Assembly (NCBI GenBank): GCA_015295905.1
Contig: DVEB01000336.1
Span: forward strand, 1 to 34,137
Origin: Synechococcales cyanobacterium M55_K2018_004
Lineage (GTDB): Bacteria > Cyanobacteriota > Cyanobacteriia > Elainellales > Elainellaceae
Direction: 5' to 3'
DNA: 34,137 bases
In this document: piece after piece, positions 1 to 8,321 of the stretch
Position numbering within the stretch: position 1 is the stretch's first letter
Layout of the letters: every line of letters begins with the position of its first letter
The notes under the pieces: generated by a model
Told to the model about the DNA's origin: nothing
Databases searched by the model: none
The model's input: the letters and a program-made list of their open reading frames with translations, nothing else
Translations under genes and position numbers: made by a program

Positions 1-58
1 TGCTGCGCGCCCGTTTTACACTACGACAAACTGCTACTTTACAGACGGATTCTGTACG
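1..58. repeat. Family-4 repeat, right part, cut by window edge
   Basis: Holds TTTTACACTACGACAAACTG followed by CTACTTTACAGACGGATTCTG. The same string with few changes lies at 12528-12572, and a related, interrupted version at 16030-16195. The left hairpin arm is outside the window. Confidence 0.6.
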
Positions 59-100
59 AAACACAAGCACTTTGTGGCTTTGCACGCGGCTTACTCCAAG

Positions 101-604
101 CTACTGGTTTGGCTTTGTATCGTCTAGGCCCAGCCAGTCTCGAATGACCTGAAGTTGGTTCGCAGACGGAAAGGCGGGGGGATAACAGCGTTTCACATGG
201 TAAGCCGCTTCCCACAAGCTCATTTTCTGATACCGACACAGGTAAGCAATACAAACCGTTGGCGATCGCTCGACCCCAGCCAGACAATGCACGTAAATCG
301 GCTGGTGGTTGGCAATTGATTGATAGATGAGATGAACGGCTGCTGCCAATTGTGGGATCTGGAGTGGAAATAGGTAGTAGCGGTCGGGCAGGATGTAACG
401 TTGGCAGTGGAATTTGTCAGCAAATTCCTCAGGTAGTGCCCCTTCCGCAGTTGCATTCAACGAAAGAATGCTTCGGATTCCTGCCTGCTCAAGCAGGACA
501 CCATCGTGATGGGTTGGTAGCCCCCCTACCGCCAGTTGATTGGGCAGAACCCAATGAACCTTGCCCATTGGTTTGTCAGTGGAAGAAAATCGGGAAGGCA
601 GCAT
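101..604 (-). CDS. Dual-specificity/tyrosine phosphatase-like protein
   Basis: Cysteine-dependent protein or small-molecule phosphatase of the DSP fold. The P-loop signature HCLAGVERSP places the catalytic Cys near residue 107 and the phosphate-binding Arg at 113, counting from the chosen start. An Asp in LPDRYY (about residue 74) sits where the general acid is expected. No signal peptide or membrane segment is seen, so it is probably cytosolic. The reading frame is open up to 709, but the extra N-terminus is Cys-rich and unlike the family, so I start at the Met of MLPSRF; no clear Shine-Dalgarno supports any start, and MGKVHW at 568 is equally possible. It lies downstream of cobQ on the same strand after a gap of about 210 bases. 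The substrate is unknown. The family call is firm, the start weak. Confidence 0.75.
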   Translation of the reverse strand: MLPSRFSSTDKPMGKVHWVLPNQLAVGGLPTHHDGVLLEQAGIRSILSLNATAEGALPEEFADKFHCQRYILPDRYYLFPLQIPQLAAAVHLIYQSIANHQPIYVHCLAGVERSPTVCIAYLCRYQKMSLWEAAYHVKRCYPPAFPSANQLQVIRDWLGLDDTKPNQ

Positions 605-813
605 AGGATGGTTCCAGGCAAGTTGAGACAGCGATCGCAACATCCTCATCGGTAGCGAGCAGACGCATGATTCCAAACCAACGCATCTTGCCCCACAATT
701 GCCAATCAAAGCTGTGATTCAGGAATTGCTGATGATTTGGGCAACAGTTCCTGCCGGAGCAAGACTCAATTGCATGGTTCAGCTATCCTACCGTTGCTAT
801 ACAACGGTCACTG

Positions 814-2307
814 CTAACTTAGGTAAGCCAACAGACTCGACAGGTCGAGATAGCTCTCGACCACATCTGCTAGGGTATCCAACATCATTTCTCGCTGTTC
901 GCGATAGTTTGAGATGCCAGTTGGCAAAGACTTCAGACCTCGTTGCTGACGCAGGCGGTTGAGCCATGCCCGCCGCCAAGGGCCATTGTCGAAAATGCCA
1001 TGCAGATACGTTCCCCAGATGGACTGGGTAGAGTCCACAATGCCCAGATTCTTGTCATCAAACAGGGCATTGTAGGTGACGTTTGGCTTCTCCTCTTCGC
1101 CCTCGGCCCAGTGGCTGCGCCCCTGATGAATCTCGTAACCCAACACCGGCAACCCTGCCTGGGGGTAATTTGAACTGACCTGTCGTTGACGGGCCACCTT
1201 CTGTCCAGTAATCACAGTTTTGAGGGGAATTAATCCCAGCCCCTTATACCGTCCTTCCTGGCCTTCTACCCCTTCCGGATCGGCCAGCATCTTGCCCATC
1301 ATTTGAAAGCCACCGCAAATGCCCAGCACGGTACCCCCAGCAGCGGCATAATTCTGGATGGCCTCAGCCAGTCCGGTGCGTTGCAAGGCCAGCAGATCGG
1401 CAATCGTGGTCTTGGAACCAGGGAGGATGACAGCATCGGGGTAGCCGAGGGAGTCCTTCAGACCGACATAGCGCACTGTGACAGTTGGTTCGGCCTCCAG
1501 AGGGTCAAAGTCTGTGAAGTTGGAGATGCGAGGCAAGCGGATGACCGCAATGGTCAGTTCGCTATTGGATTTTGTATCGGGGCGCTCTAGCAGAGAGAGG
1601 GAATCTTCTGCGGGGAAGGTATGCTCTAGCCAGGGAATCACCCCTACGACGGGAATCCCCGTGCGTTGTTGCAACCAGTCAATGCCGGGCTGTAGCAACG
1701 CTTTTTGACCGCGGAACTTGTTGATAATGATGCCTTTGATTAAATCGCGTTCATCGGGTTCTAGCAGTTCTAGGGTGCCAACAACGTGGGCAAAGGCTCC
1801 CCCACGGTCAATATCCACCACCAGCAACGTCGGGGCCTTGAGGTGTTTTGCCACGCGCATGTTGGTGAGGTCGCGGTGCTTCAGGTTGGGTTCGGCGGGG
1901 CTGCCCGCCCCTTCACAGATCAGCAAGTCAAATTCTTCGCTGAGCCGTTGCAAGGATTCCTCAATCGCTTGCCAACCCGGTTCAAAAAACTGCTCGTAGT
2001 ATTCCATCGCAGTGGTGCGGCCAACCGGTCGCCCCTTCAGAATTACCTGCGAAGTCATGTCACCTTGCGGTTTCAGCAGGATAGGATTCATTTCAATGCG
2101 GGGAGTTACCCCCGCTGCCCACGCTTGGACGGCCTGGGCGTGGCCAATTTCACCGCCACTGGCGGTGACGTAGGCATTGAGGGCCATATTTTGCCCTTTG
2201 AAAGGAGCGACCCGCCACCCTTTGCGACTGAGGATGCGGCAGAGCGATGCTGTGAGCAGTGATTTTCCGGCGTGGGAGGTAGTGCCCACAATCATGATGG
2301 CTTTCAT
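814..2307 (-). CDS. cobQ: Cobyric acid synthase (adenosylcobyric acid synthase, glutamine-hydrolysing)
   Basis: Amidates the b, d, e and g side chains of adenosylcobyrinic acid a,c-diamide in cobalamin (in cyanobacteria usually pseudocobalamin) synthesis, using ATP and glutamine. The N-terminal half is the dethiobiotin-synthetase-like ATP domain (VGTTSHAGKS at the very N-terminus, KGQNMALNAY, LICEGAGSP, VVDIDRGGAFA). The C-terminal half is a class I glutamine amidotransferase with Cys331 in LGICGGFQM and His436 in GTYLHGIFDN. Length of 497 residues is typical. The frame is open for 24 more codons upstream, but ATG at 2307 is preceded by a GGAGGT Shine-Dalgarno 5 bases away and gives the standard MKAIMIVGTTS start. 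No cobalamin riboswitch is visible upstream. Cytosolic. Confidence 0.96.
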   Translation of the reverse strand: MKAIMIVGTTSHAGKSLLTASLCRILSRKGWRVAPFKGQNMALNAYVTASGGEIGHAQAVQAWAAGVTPRIEMNPILLKPQGDMTSQVILKGRPVGRTTAMEYYEQFFEPGWQAIEESLQRLSEEFDLLICEGAGSPAEPNLKHRDLTNMRVAKHLKAPTLLVVDIDRGGAFAHVVGTLELLEPDERDLIKGIIINKFRGQKALLQPGIDWLQQRTGIPVVGVIPWLEHTFPAEDSLSLLERPDTKSNSELTIAVIRLPRISNFTDFDPLEAEPTVTVRYVGLKDSLGYPDAVILPGSKTTIADLLALQRTGLAEAIQNYAAAGGTVLGICGGFQMMGKMLADPEGVEGQEGRYKGLGLIPLKTVITGQKVARQRQVSSNYPQAGLPVLGYEIHQGRSHWAEGEEEKPNVTYNALFDDKNLGIVDSTQSIWGTYLHGIFDNGPWRRAWLNRLRQQRGLKSLPTGISNYREQREMMLDTLADVVESYLDLSSLLAYLS

Positions 2308-2468
2308 CAAGACCTCCGATAACCCAGGTGGAATGGGAACAGGGATGAGTTCAACGCGATCGCTCTGGAGGAGCGGCAAGGCAAACCAGGCAGCTAGACG
2401 GGGATACTGTGGTTAAGTGCGACGGTCAGTTGGTCTGCTGCGGCAATGCAAGGGATTTACCATGGGCA

Positions 2469-2885
2469 CTACAGCAGCCAGTCAGGTAAGCGCAGCCAGC
2501 GAGTGGTAAGATTGACCAAATAATCCCACAACGAGGGGCGATCGGGAAAACCATTTGTTTCCCACTCAGCGACGAACTGCCGACCAAGGGGGGTGAGCCG
2601 AAAGCTATCGGTCAGCCCTTGCCCATCGACCTCTCGTCTCAGTAATCCCACTTGTGTCAGCCACAGCAACTCATTTTCCGCCGTCACTTCTGAGAGGGGG
2701 CGGCGCGTGTACTGGTTTGCGACCCCTGCGGTGGTGGCGATCGCCTTTACAGAAACGCCCTGCCACCGCATCGTGGCAAACAAGGGGAGCAAGAATGGAG
2801 CACAGCGAACGGCTCGTTCAGCGCGTTTGAGTGTTGCAGCAGGATAGTGGACAGCAGACCTTTCTTGAGGTTGAGCAGCAGTCAT
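2469..2885 (-). CDS. Npun_F0494-like conserved cyanobacterial protein
   Basis: Protein of 138 residues with no assigned function. The pattern YPAATLKRAERAVRCAPF, YTRRPLSEVTAENELLWL and LLRREVDGQGLTDSFRLTPL matches what I remember of the cyanobacterium-restricted Npun_F0494 family. The N-terminal two thirds read like a winged-helix fold: helices around residues 18-75, then a basic turn and the TDSFRLTPLGRQ wing. A DNA-binding role is possible but only inferred. No signal or membrane segment. It precedes cobQ on the same strand with about 160 bases between, so co-transcription is possible. A small perfect inverted repeat (GTATC-GTT-GATAC, 2921-2933) lies about 35 bases upstream of its start. 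Confidence 0.75.
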   Translation of the reverse strand: MTAAQPQERSAVHYPAATLKRAERAVRCAPFLLPLFATMRWQGVSVKAIATTAGVANQYTRRPLSEVTAENELLWLTQVGLLRREVDGQGLTDSFRLTPLGRQFVAEWETNGFPDRPSLWDYLVNLTTRWLRLPDWLL

Positions 2886-2920
2886 AGAATTTTCTAGCCT
2901 TGGGAGGCAACAGGCATTTT

Positions 2921-2933
2921 GTATCGTTGATAC
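2921..2933. promoter_or_regulatory. Small palindrome upstream of the Npun_F0494-like gene
   Basis: GTATC-GTT-GATAC is a perfect 5-bp inverted repeat with a 3-base centre in the 960-base gap that divides the minus-strand genes from the guanidine cluster. It could be an operator for either side. It is one base short of the NtcA consensus GTA-N8-TAC, so I do not call it NtcA. Confidence 0.25.
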
Positions 2934-3040
2934 TTTCGTCTATCTTATGCCGCTTTTCCTGCCAGTTCCAAGATTAGCAGGATGCCTCTGATCGAATTTG
3001 CCGCCTTGTCTGAAAAGACGGACAAAGTGGGCTGAGTTTT

Positions 3041-3082
3041 GTAGCTGGCGACACACTTTTCATTGAGATCGACTGGTATTTC
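3041..3082 (+). promoter_or_regulatory. Weak NtcA-like promoter candidate upstream of guanidine riboswitch
   Basis: GTA-GCTGGCGA-CAC differs from the NtcA consensus GTA-N8-TAC by one base. It is followed after 22 bases by TATTTC, near the TAN3T -10 box of NtcA-activated promoters. Nitrogen control of guanidine use would make sense, but both boxes are imperfect and the leader to the aptamer would be about 260 bases. Confidence 0.2.
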
Positions 3083-3241
3083 TTAGAGTGTTCGCTTTGA
3101 ATCCAGGCTACTGTGGCATCGTTTGCTCGCAAGATAGATTTCTGTTTACATCTCTGTCTACAGGCGCGCTAGCCATGGTGGCAGGAGATGTTTCTCGGAT
3201 GTTCAGCACTTGTTTAAGTCGGACAATTAGGGACATTGAAT

Positions 3242-3286
3242 GTGAATCACTTGTGAATCTGTGAATCACTTGTGAGTCACTAGGAT
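3242..3286 (+). promoter_or_regulatory. Tandem 15-bp repeats and possible -10 box before the riboswitch
   Basis: GTGAATCACTTGTGA occurs at 3242-3256 and exactly again at 3261-3275, spaced 19 bases; each contains the palindrome TCAC-TT-GTGA. Six bases after the second copy comes TAGGAT (3281-3286), a plausible -10 box that would start transcription about 55 bases before the aptamer. This looks like an activator or repressor site at the operon promoter, but no regulator can be named. Confidence 0.35.
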
Positions 3287-3344
3287 TTGGACAAATTCAG
3301 GCTTGCTTGGGGCGATCGCCCCGAGCTGGATACGTTCAAAGTTA

Positions 3345-3510
3345 AAAGCGCATAAGGGTGCCTCTAGGGTTCCGGTATAGGCTGCTTCGAGTCTATGCGA
3401 CTGGTCCAAGAGAGGACGGTCAGCAGTGCAATGATTCCTTCTGGAGAGGCATTTTCTTCGGGGGAAAGCCACTTCAAGCTGACTACACGGCGGGAGAAAA
3501 GCCCGGGAGA
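3345..3510 (+). promoter_or_regulatory. Guanidine-I (ykkC class) riboswitch aptamer
   Basis: The three conserved ykkC blocks appear in order: CTAGGGTTCCG at 3364-3374, ACTGGTCCAAGAG at 3400-3412, and ACACGGCGGGAGAAAAGCCC beginning at 3485 with GGGAGA following to 3510. In this class the 3' block helps form the guanidinium pocket. The element lies 340 bases upstream of a guanidine hydrolase gene and nothing else is encoded between. The 3' block is re-used as one arm of a terminator (3498-3547), so the expected logic is ON with guanidine and termination without it. The 5' and 3' limits are approximate. Confidence 0.93.
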
Positions 3511-3550
3511 AGCAGCGGTCACTTGACCTGTTGTTTTCCCGGGCTTTCTT
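3498..3550 (+). terminator. Riboswitch-controlled intrinsic terminator
   Basis: AAAGCCCGGGA (3498-3508) pairs perfectly with TCCCGGGCTTT (3537-3547). The stem continues inward almost without break: AAGCAGC against GTTGTTT, then GGTCA (3517-3521) against TGACC (3524-3528). A T-rich tract follows. The left arm is the last conserved block of the aptamer, so ligand binding and terminator formation exclude each other. Confidence 0.9.
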
Positions 3551-3587
3551 GTTTTGTTAGCCGACTGCTGAGAACCATCTCCCATCG

Positions 3588-3628
3588 TTTGTGAAGTAGA
3601 CGTCGTTTTGCTGCACACACTTCACAAA
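3588..3628 (+). other. Leader hairpin between riboswitch terminator and gdmH
   Basis: TTTGTGAAGT (3588-3597) and ACTTCACAAA (3619-3628) form a perfect 10-bp inverted repeat with a 21-base loop. It lies in the 295-base leader between the terminator and the gdmH start. It may be an RNA processing or stability structure or a second control point. The rest of the leader (3629-3845) shows no gene or recognisable site. Confidence 0.4.
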
Positions 3629-3845
3629 ACACAAAAGACAGCACAACCACCATGACCAATGTTGGAACCAAAGAACGGTAAACTGCTGTGATACAAAGCC
3701 CCTTAACCCCCGCTGGTTGCGTCTGAACAGACCTGTTTTTTGCTAAGCCGCGCAACTCAGACCCTAGCCCCCTCTATTAAATCTGGAGCTCAAAGCTGAA
3801 ACAGGGCCGCATTTCACAATTTGACCTATCGCTAGGTTAGCCTTC

Positions 3846-5024
3846 ATGACTGATAACTTATTCCAAAGCCCAAATGGGCAATCTCAAGCTCAACAAGCCC
3901 TAGAACGGGAAGCTCGACTGCCTCTGACTGGGTGGCAGCAGGAAGTGAATCGGGGGCTAGAGTACGGCTTAGAAGCCGCTGCTAGTATTCGCGATCGCTC
4001 AATTCCCACCTTCTCTCGTGGTGAACTGCCCCACTACGCAGGCATCAACACCTTCCTCAAGGCCCCTTACCTAGAAGATGTCCGTAAGGTAGGTGAGTAT
4101 GATGTGGCAATTGTGGGAGTCCCCCACGACAGTGGCACCACCTATCGCCCCGGCACTCGCTTTGGCCCTCAAGGAATCCGTCGTATCTCAGCGCTTTATA
4201 CGCCCTACAACTTCGAGTTAGGAATCGATTTACGAGAACAAATTACACTCTGCGACGTCGGAGATATCTTCACGATTCCCGCCAACAACGAAAAATCCTT
4301 TGACCAGATCTCTAAAGGGATCGCCCATATCTTTAGCTCTGGGGCATTCCCTATCATTCTGGGCGGCGACCACTCGATCGGGTTCCCAACAGTGCGGGGA
4401 GTGTGCCGCCATCTAGGTAACAAGAAAGTGGGGATCATTCACTTCGATCGCCACGTTGATACGCAAGAGACCGACTTAGATGAGCGCATGCACACCTGCC
4501 CCTGGTTCCACGCCACCAACATGGCGAATGCCCCAGCGAAAAACCTAGTACAGCTTGGAATCGGTGGCTGGCAGGTGCCCCGTCCTGGTGTGAAGGTCTG
4601 CCGGGAGCGGGCCACGAACATCCTAACCGTCACCGACATCACCGAAATGGGCCTCGATGCAGCGGTAGACTTTGCCCTGGAACGTGCCCTCGACGGCACC
4701 GATTGCGTCTACATCAGTTTTGATATCGACTGCATTGATGCAGGCTTTGTCCCCGGCACCGGCTGGCCCGAACCCGGTGGTCTGCTGCCCCGTGAAGCGC
4801 TTTACTTGCTGGGCAAAATTATCCAAAAGGCTCCCATCTGTGGCCTAGAAGTGGTGGAAGTGTCGCCGCCCTACGACATCAGTGACATCACCGCACTGAT
4901 GGCAACCCGCGTGATCTGTGATGCCATGGCTCACCTTGTACTTTCGGGTCAGCTTCCCCGCCGGGAAACGCCGACCTACATTCACCCTGAAGCCAACATG
5001 GCGGTTGATCAAGCCTGGACGTAG
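3846..5024 (+). CDS. gdmH: Nickel-dependent guanidine hydrolase (guanidinase), ureohydrolase family
   Basis: Hydrolyses guanidine to urea and ammonia; 392 residues, cytosolic. It is an arginase/agmatinase-fold protein with the metal ligands GGDH (His176), FDRHVD (Asp201, His203, Asp205) and SFDIDCID (Asp293, Asp295). It departs from agmatinases exactly where I recall the cyanobacterial guanidinases (Synechocystis Sll1077) doing so: Arg replaces Ala in FDAHxD, and DAGFVPGTGWPEPGG has Ala for Pro and Trp307 for Thr. The long N-terminal extension of about 75 residues before the core and the TYIHPEANMAVDQAWT tail are also typical. The guanidine-I riboswitch upstream and nickel-chaperone genes plus an ABC importer downstream support the assignment. 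No strong Shine-Dalgarno precedes the ATG. The second ureohydrolase in the window (22046-23014) has the canonical residues instead. Confidence 0.95.
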   Translation: MTDNLFQSPNGQSQAQQALEREARLPLTGWQQEVNRGLEYGLEAAASIRDRSIPTFSRGELPHYAGINTFLKAPYLEDVRKVGEYDVAIVGVPHDSGTTYRPGTRFGPQGIRRISALYTPYNFELGIDLREQITLCDVGDIFTIPANNEKSFDQISKGIAHIFSSGAFPIILGGDHSIGFPTVRGVCRHLGNKKVGIIHFDRHVDTQETDLDERMHTCPWFHATNMANAPAKNLVQLGIGGWQVPRPGVKVCRERATNILTVTDITEMGLDAAVDFALERALDGTDCVYISFDIDCIDAGFVPGTGWPEPGGLLPREALYLLGKIIQKAPICGLEVVEVSPPYDISDITALMATRVICDAMAHLVLSGQLPRRETPTYIHPEANMAVDQAWT

Positions 5025-5126
5025 GTTCTTCCTGCGACGCGCTCAACGCTTGTCACAGCTTGAGTCTGGGTTGACCCACACAAAACAGTTTCCTGCACAC
5101 GTGCGACTCCTCATACCACTCCTCCC

Positions 5127-5477
5127 ATGCACGAAACCGATATGACAAAGGCTCTCATTCTCACCCTGCGGGACTGGTGGGAAGCAGAGGACAGGCCTGT
5201 CATTGCCCGCATTCATCTCATCGTTGGCAAGTTTACCTGTGTAGAACCTGCCAGCCTCCAGTTTGCCTTCGATGTGCAGACGCAAGGCACCTTTCTAGAA
5301 ACGGCAGAATTGGTGATCGAAGAAACGCCCTTGATTGCCTTCTGCCACACCTGCCAGCAAGAATATGCCCCCGCAATTGGCATCCAGTATGCCTGTCCAG
5401 CCTGTCGTTCGCCAATGGATGACATCCGCTCTGGGCGCGAATTAAAGATCGAGCGGATTGAATGTACCGTCCCCTAG
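5127..5477 (+). CDS. ghaA: HypA-like nickel chaperone for guanidine hydrolase
   Basis: HypA-family metallochaperone of 116 residues that would hand Ni2+ to GdmH with its HypB-like partner. It starts with the canonical MHE, whose His2 and Glu3 bind nickel in HypA. The structural zinc site is two pairs, Cys73-x2-Cys76 (CHTC) and Cys90-x2-Cys93 (CPAC). It begins 102 bases after gdmH and ends 66 bases before the HypB-like start, in the order known for the Synechocystis genes sll1077-sll1079. No hydrogenase structural genes are present, so a role in guanidinase rather than hydrogenase maturation is the better reading. The name ghaA follows my memory of the guanidine hydrolase work; hypA2 is an older label. 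Confidence 0.92.
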   Translation: MHETDMTKALILTLRDWWEAEDRPVIARIHLIVGKFTCVEPASLQFAFDVQTQGTFLETAELVIEETPLIAFCHTCQQEYAPAIGIQYACPACRSPMDDIRSGRELKIERIECTVP

Positions 5478-5543
5478 TTCAGCATGTGGGTGTTTGCCAG
5501 CACCCAGTGTCTCACTCCTTACTCGCCTCTCTCCTGCTTACCT

Positions 5544-6230
5544 ATGCACCAAACCTACGATGCAGCCCTAGGCATTAACCTCCTCCACGCAAACCAAGCC
5601 GGAGCCGAGCATAACCGTGCTCACCTAGATGCATGGGGCATCACTTGCCTAAACATCATGAGCAGTCCCGGTGCTGGTAAAACGGCACTGTTGGAACGCA
5701 CCCTCGCTGCCCTCACGGCGGATTTCAGGATTGCCGTAATTGAAGGCGACATGACGACTGAACTGGACGCCGATCGCCTCCGTCAGTACGGTGTCCCTGT
5801 GATTGCAATCAACACTGGCCGTTCCTGCCACCTGGACTCGCGCATGGTATCTGGCGGCCTACATCGTTTGGAGCATGAATACAACCCTGCCGAGTTCGAC
5901 CTGTTGCTAGTAGAGAACGTTGGCAATCTGGTGTGTCCGGCTGAGTTTGAGGTGGGTGAACACGCTAAGGTTGCCCTACTCAGCGTCACCGAAGGAGAGG
6001 ACAAGCCGCTAAAGTATCCCATTATGTTTCAGGAAGCGGACTGTTTGTTGATCACGAAGATGGACCTCGCACCTTACCTCGATGTAGATCTCGAGCGCAT
6101 TATTGCCAATGTGCGTCAGATGAACACAACGGTCAAGATTATCCCCGTTTCTGCAAAGACGGGGGAAGGTCTGGAGGTTTGGCTGGATTGGGTGCGCTCT
6201 GTAACAAAACCTACGGGAGTGCCCGCCTGA
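5544..6230 (+). CDS. ghaB: HypB-like nickel-insertion GTPase for guanidine hydrolase
   Basis: SIMIBI-class GTPase of 228 residues that drives nickel delivery, here most likely to GdmH. P-loop [12 protein letters not shown] (Lys46), [22 protein letters not shown] as switch region, TKMDLA for guanine recognition and SAKTGEGL as G5. The G-domain metal site is Cys95-His96 in SCHLD and Cys131 in LVCPAEF, with the spacing known from Helicobacter HypB. It lacks the N-terminal CxxGCxC nickel site and the His-rich stretch found in some HypB proteins. The frame is open 20 codons upstream, but [18 protein letters not shown] at 5544 is the usual family start. Its place between the HypA-like gene and the ABC importer supports the operon. 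Confidence 0.92.
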   Translation: MHQTYDAALGINLLHANQAGAEHNRAHLDAWGITCLNIMSSPGAGKTALLERTLAALTADFRIAVIEGDMTTELDADRLRQYGVPVIAINTGRSCHLDSRMVSGGLHRLEHEYNPAEFDLLLVENVGNLVCPAEFEVGEHAKVALLSVTEGEDKPLKYPIMFQEADCLLITKMDLAPYLDVDLERIIANVRQMNTTVKIIPVSAKTGEGLEVWLDWVRSVTKPTGVPA

Positions 6231-6321
6231 TTTCGGTAGATTTGCAGCCAGGATTCGGGAGTGGGGGCACTTTAGCCCCGACGCATTTGCCCGGATCCAT
6301 CGCATCAATTTAGGAGTTTGC

Positions 6322-7362
6322 ATGAAGCGTCGTCGGTTGTTTTCCCTCTGTAGTGTTTTTCTGTTCGCTGTTTTGCTCACGGTCGCTTGTGGCAGTCCAC
6401 AGGTAACCACGTCTAGTTCCGGGAATGCCCCTGCAGCAGGCGGTGCCCCGGTCAGGCTGGGCTTCAGCGCGTGGCCTGGTTGGTTTCCCTGGCAGATTGC
6501 CCAAGAACAAGGCATCTTCCAACAAAATGGAGTAAATGTTGAGCTGAAATGGTTTGATGGCTATCTGGACTCGATTAATGCGCTGGCAGCAGGACAGCTA
6601 GACGGCAACAGCCAAACCTTGAATGACACGATCAGTTCTGTGTCGGGTGGGGCTGACTTGGTGATTGTGTTGACGAACGACAACTCAACGGGGAATGACC
6701 AGATCATCGTGCGCGAAGGAATTAACTCCATTGCAGATCTGCGCGGCAAAAAAGTTGCCGCTGAGGAAGGCACGGTGGATCACTTCTTGCTGCTGCTAGG
6801 ACTGGAAAAGGCGGGTCTGACCCAGGCTGACATTGACTTTCAACCCCTGGAGACGGGGGCAGCGGCGGCGGCTTTTGTGGCAGGCCAACTGGATGCGGTA
6901 GGTGTGTTCGCCCCCTTCACCACGAAGGCGTTGGAACGTCCCGGTAGCAAGACGCTATTTAGCTCGAAGGATTTCCCTGGCGCAATTTCTGACCACTTGG
7001 TGGTGAGCCGTCAGCTGGTGAGCGATCGCCCCGATGATGTGCAAAAACTGGTGAATTCCTGGTTTGCCACGCTGGACTTTAAGGCTCAGAACCGCGACAA
7101 AGCAATCGACATCATGGCAAAACGGGCGGGAGTATCCATCGAGGAATACAAGGAGTACGATGCAGGGACCCAGATCTTCTCAGTGGAAGAAAACCTGAAA
7201 GCGTTTACTCCCGGCAACGACATGACCCACCTGAACTTTGCAGCCCAAGAGATCAGCAAGTTCCTGGTACAGGCTGGACTGTCGAAACAAGCACCCGACC
7301 TGAGCCAACTCTTTGACGACCGATTCGTCAAAGCCTATGCAGAACAGGCCGGTAAACGCTAG
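6322..7362 (+). CDS. ABC transporter substrate-binding lipoprotein, likely guanidine
   Basis: Periplasmic binding protein of the NMT1/SsuA/TauA (nitrate/sulfonate/taurine) superfamily, 346 residues. A basic N-terminus (MKRRR), hydrophobic stretch and lipobox-like TVAC put the lipidated Cys at 23. A Ser/Gly/Pro/Ala linker leads to the type II binding fold with FSAWPGWFPWQIAQEQGIF, WFDGYLDSINALAAGQLDG and LRGKKVAAEEGTVDHFLLL, all typical. AGGAG lies 5 bases before the ATG. The gene follows the HypB-like GTPase by 91 bases and precedes a matching permease. In Synechocystis the corresponding genes (sll1080-sll1082) follow the guanidinase genes, so guanidine is the likely ligand; the sequence alone would only suggest a small nitrogen or sulfur compound. 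Confidence 0.9.
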   Translation: MKRRRLFSLCSVFLFAVLLTVACGSPQVTTSSSGNAPAAGGAPVRLGFSAWPGWFPWQIAQEQGIFQQNGVNVELKWFDGYLDSINALAAGQLDGNSQTLNDTISSVSGGADLVIVLTNDNSTGNDQIIVREGINSIADLRGKKVAAEEGTVDHFLLLLGLEKAGLTQADIDFQPLETGAAAAAFVAGQLDAVGVFAPFTTKALERPGSKTLFSSKDFPGAISDHLVVSRQLVSDRPDDVQKLVNSWFATLDFKAQNRDKAIDIMAKRAGVSIEEYKEYDAGTQIFSVEENLKAFTPGNDMTHLNFAAQEISKFLVQAGLSKQAPDLSQLFDDRFVKAYAEQAGKR

Positions 7363-7472
7363 AGCGGAGAGGGAAGAGCATCCCATTTATCCAATTCACC
7401 ATCAAAGACCGAGTATTGTTGTCTGCCTGATCGTCCTATCTCTAGCCTCTAATTTCAGACTGAGCGATCGCC

Positions 7473-8321
7473 ATGACCTCCTCAACTCCTGACTTTACTC
7501 CCATTGATCCGCCGAGGCGGGGAGAGATGCTTCCTCCTACCGTTTTCTGGCGGATTGCAGAAGCGATTCCGCAACGGCTCACCTGGATTTTGATAGCTCT
7601 CTCCATTGTGGTGCCCCTGATTCTGTGGGCAGTCGTCTCTCACATGGTGCAAAATCCCCTGTTTTTTCCAACGCCATCACAGACGCTAGAGGCCCTAAGC
7701 AGACTGTGGCGTGAGGGAGTCCTGAAAACCGATATTCTGTACAGTCTGTTTCGGGTGTTGAGTGGATTTTTGCTGGCGGCGATCATCTCCATTCCTCTAG
7801 GCACCCTGATGGGCACCTTTGCCAGTCTGCAAGCACTGTTTGAACCCATTATCGGGATCATCCGCTATATGCCTGCTCCAGCCTTTATTCCCCTACTGAT
7901 TCTTTACTTCGGTCTGGGGGAAGCGCCAAAAATCCTGTTGATATTTATCGGCACCTTGTTCTTCAATACCTTGATGATCATGGATGCCGTCAAATTTGTC
8001 CCTAAAGAACTGATCGAGACGACATACACCCTGGGAGGCCGCCGGCCACAGGTTTTGTTTCAGGTCATCTTTCCCTATATCATCCCTAATATTATCGATG
8101 CCTGTCGCGTCAATATGGCGGCCTCCTGGAACTTGGTGATTGTCGCAGAACTCGTGGCTGCAAATGAGGGGTTAGGGAAGCGTATCAGCATTGCCCAACG
8201 ATTTCTGCGCACCGATGAGATTTTTGCCGGTTTAATCGTCATTGGCTTGATTGGTCTGAGTATTGATCTCTTATTTCGGCTGCTGCTGCGGATGTCTTGC
8301 CGCTGGTCTGTCAATCAGTAA
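7473..8321 (+). CDS. ABC transporter permease, likely guanidine
   Basis: Integral membrane permease of the BPD_transp_1 (SsuC/NrtB-like) type, 282 residues with about six transmembrane segments (one near residues 38-56, the rest from about 98 to 275). The EAA loop that docks the ATPase is recognisable as ETTYTLGGRRPQVLFQVIFP (Gly-containing, near residues 180-200). It starts 110 bases after the binding protein gene. The start codon follows a HIP1-like GCGATCGCC that leaves no obvious Shine-Dalgarno. Works with the lipoprotein (6322-7362) and the ATPase (8989-9774); the Nudix gene sits between it and the ATPase. Confidence 0.92.
   Translation: MTSSTPDFTPIDPPRRGEMLPPTVFWRIAEAIPQRLTWILIALSIVVPLILWAVVSHMVQNPLFFPTPSQTLEALSRLWREGVLKTDILYSLFRVLSGFLLAAIISIPLGTLMGTFASLQALFEPIIGIIRYMPAPAFIPLLILYFGLGEAPKILLIFIGTLFFNTLMIMDAVKFVPKELIETTYTLGGRRPQVLFQVIFPYIIPNIIDACRVNMAASWNLVIVAELVAANEGLGKRISIAQRFLRTDEIFAGLIVIGLIGLSIDLLFRLLLRMSCRWSVNQ

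Noticed and set aside
1786-2262. 158-residue plus-strand open frame
   Set aside because: Fully antisense to cobQ, whose motifs and Shine-Dalgarno are convincing.
2308-2468. Cobalamin riboswitch upstream of cobQ
   Set aside because: No B12-box-like sequence is visible in this short gap.
2921-2933. NtcA site GTATCGTTGATAC
   Set aside because: The half-sites are 7 bases apart, not 8, and no spaced -10 box supports it.
3242-3275. CRISPR-like direct repeats
   Set aside because: Only two 15-base units with a 4-base gap; no array, no spacers, no cas genes.
5127-6230. HypA/HypB as hydrogenase maturation genes
   Set aside because: No other hyp or hydrogenase genes are nearby, and both lie between gdmH and its transporter behind a guanidine riboswitch.
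6009-6515. 168-residue minus-strand open frame
   Set aside because: Antisense to the end of the HypB-like gene and the start of the binding protein gene; composition unlike a protein.
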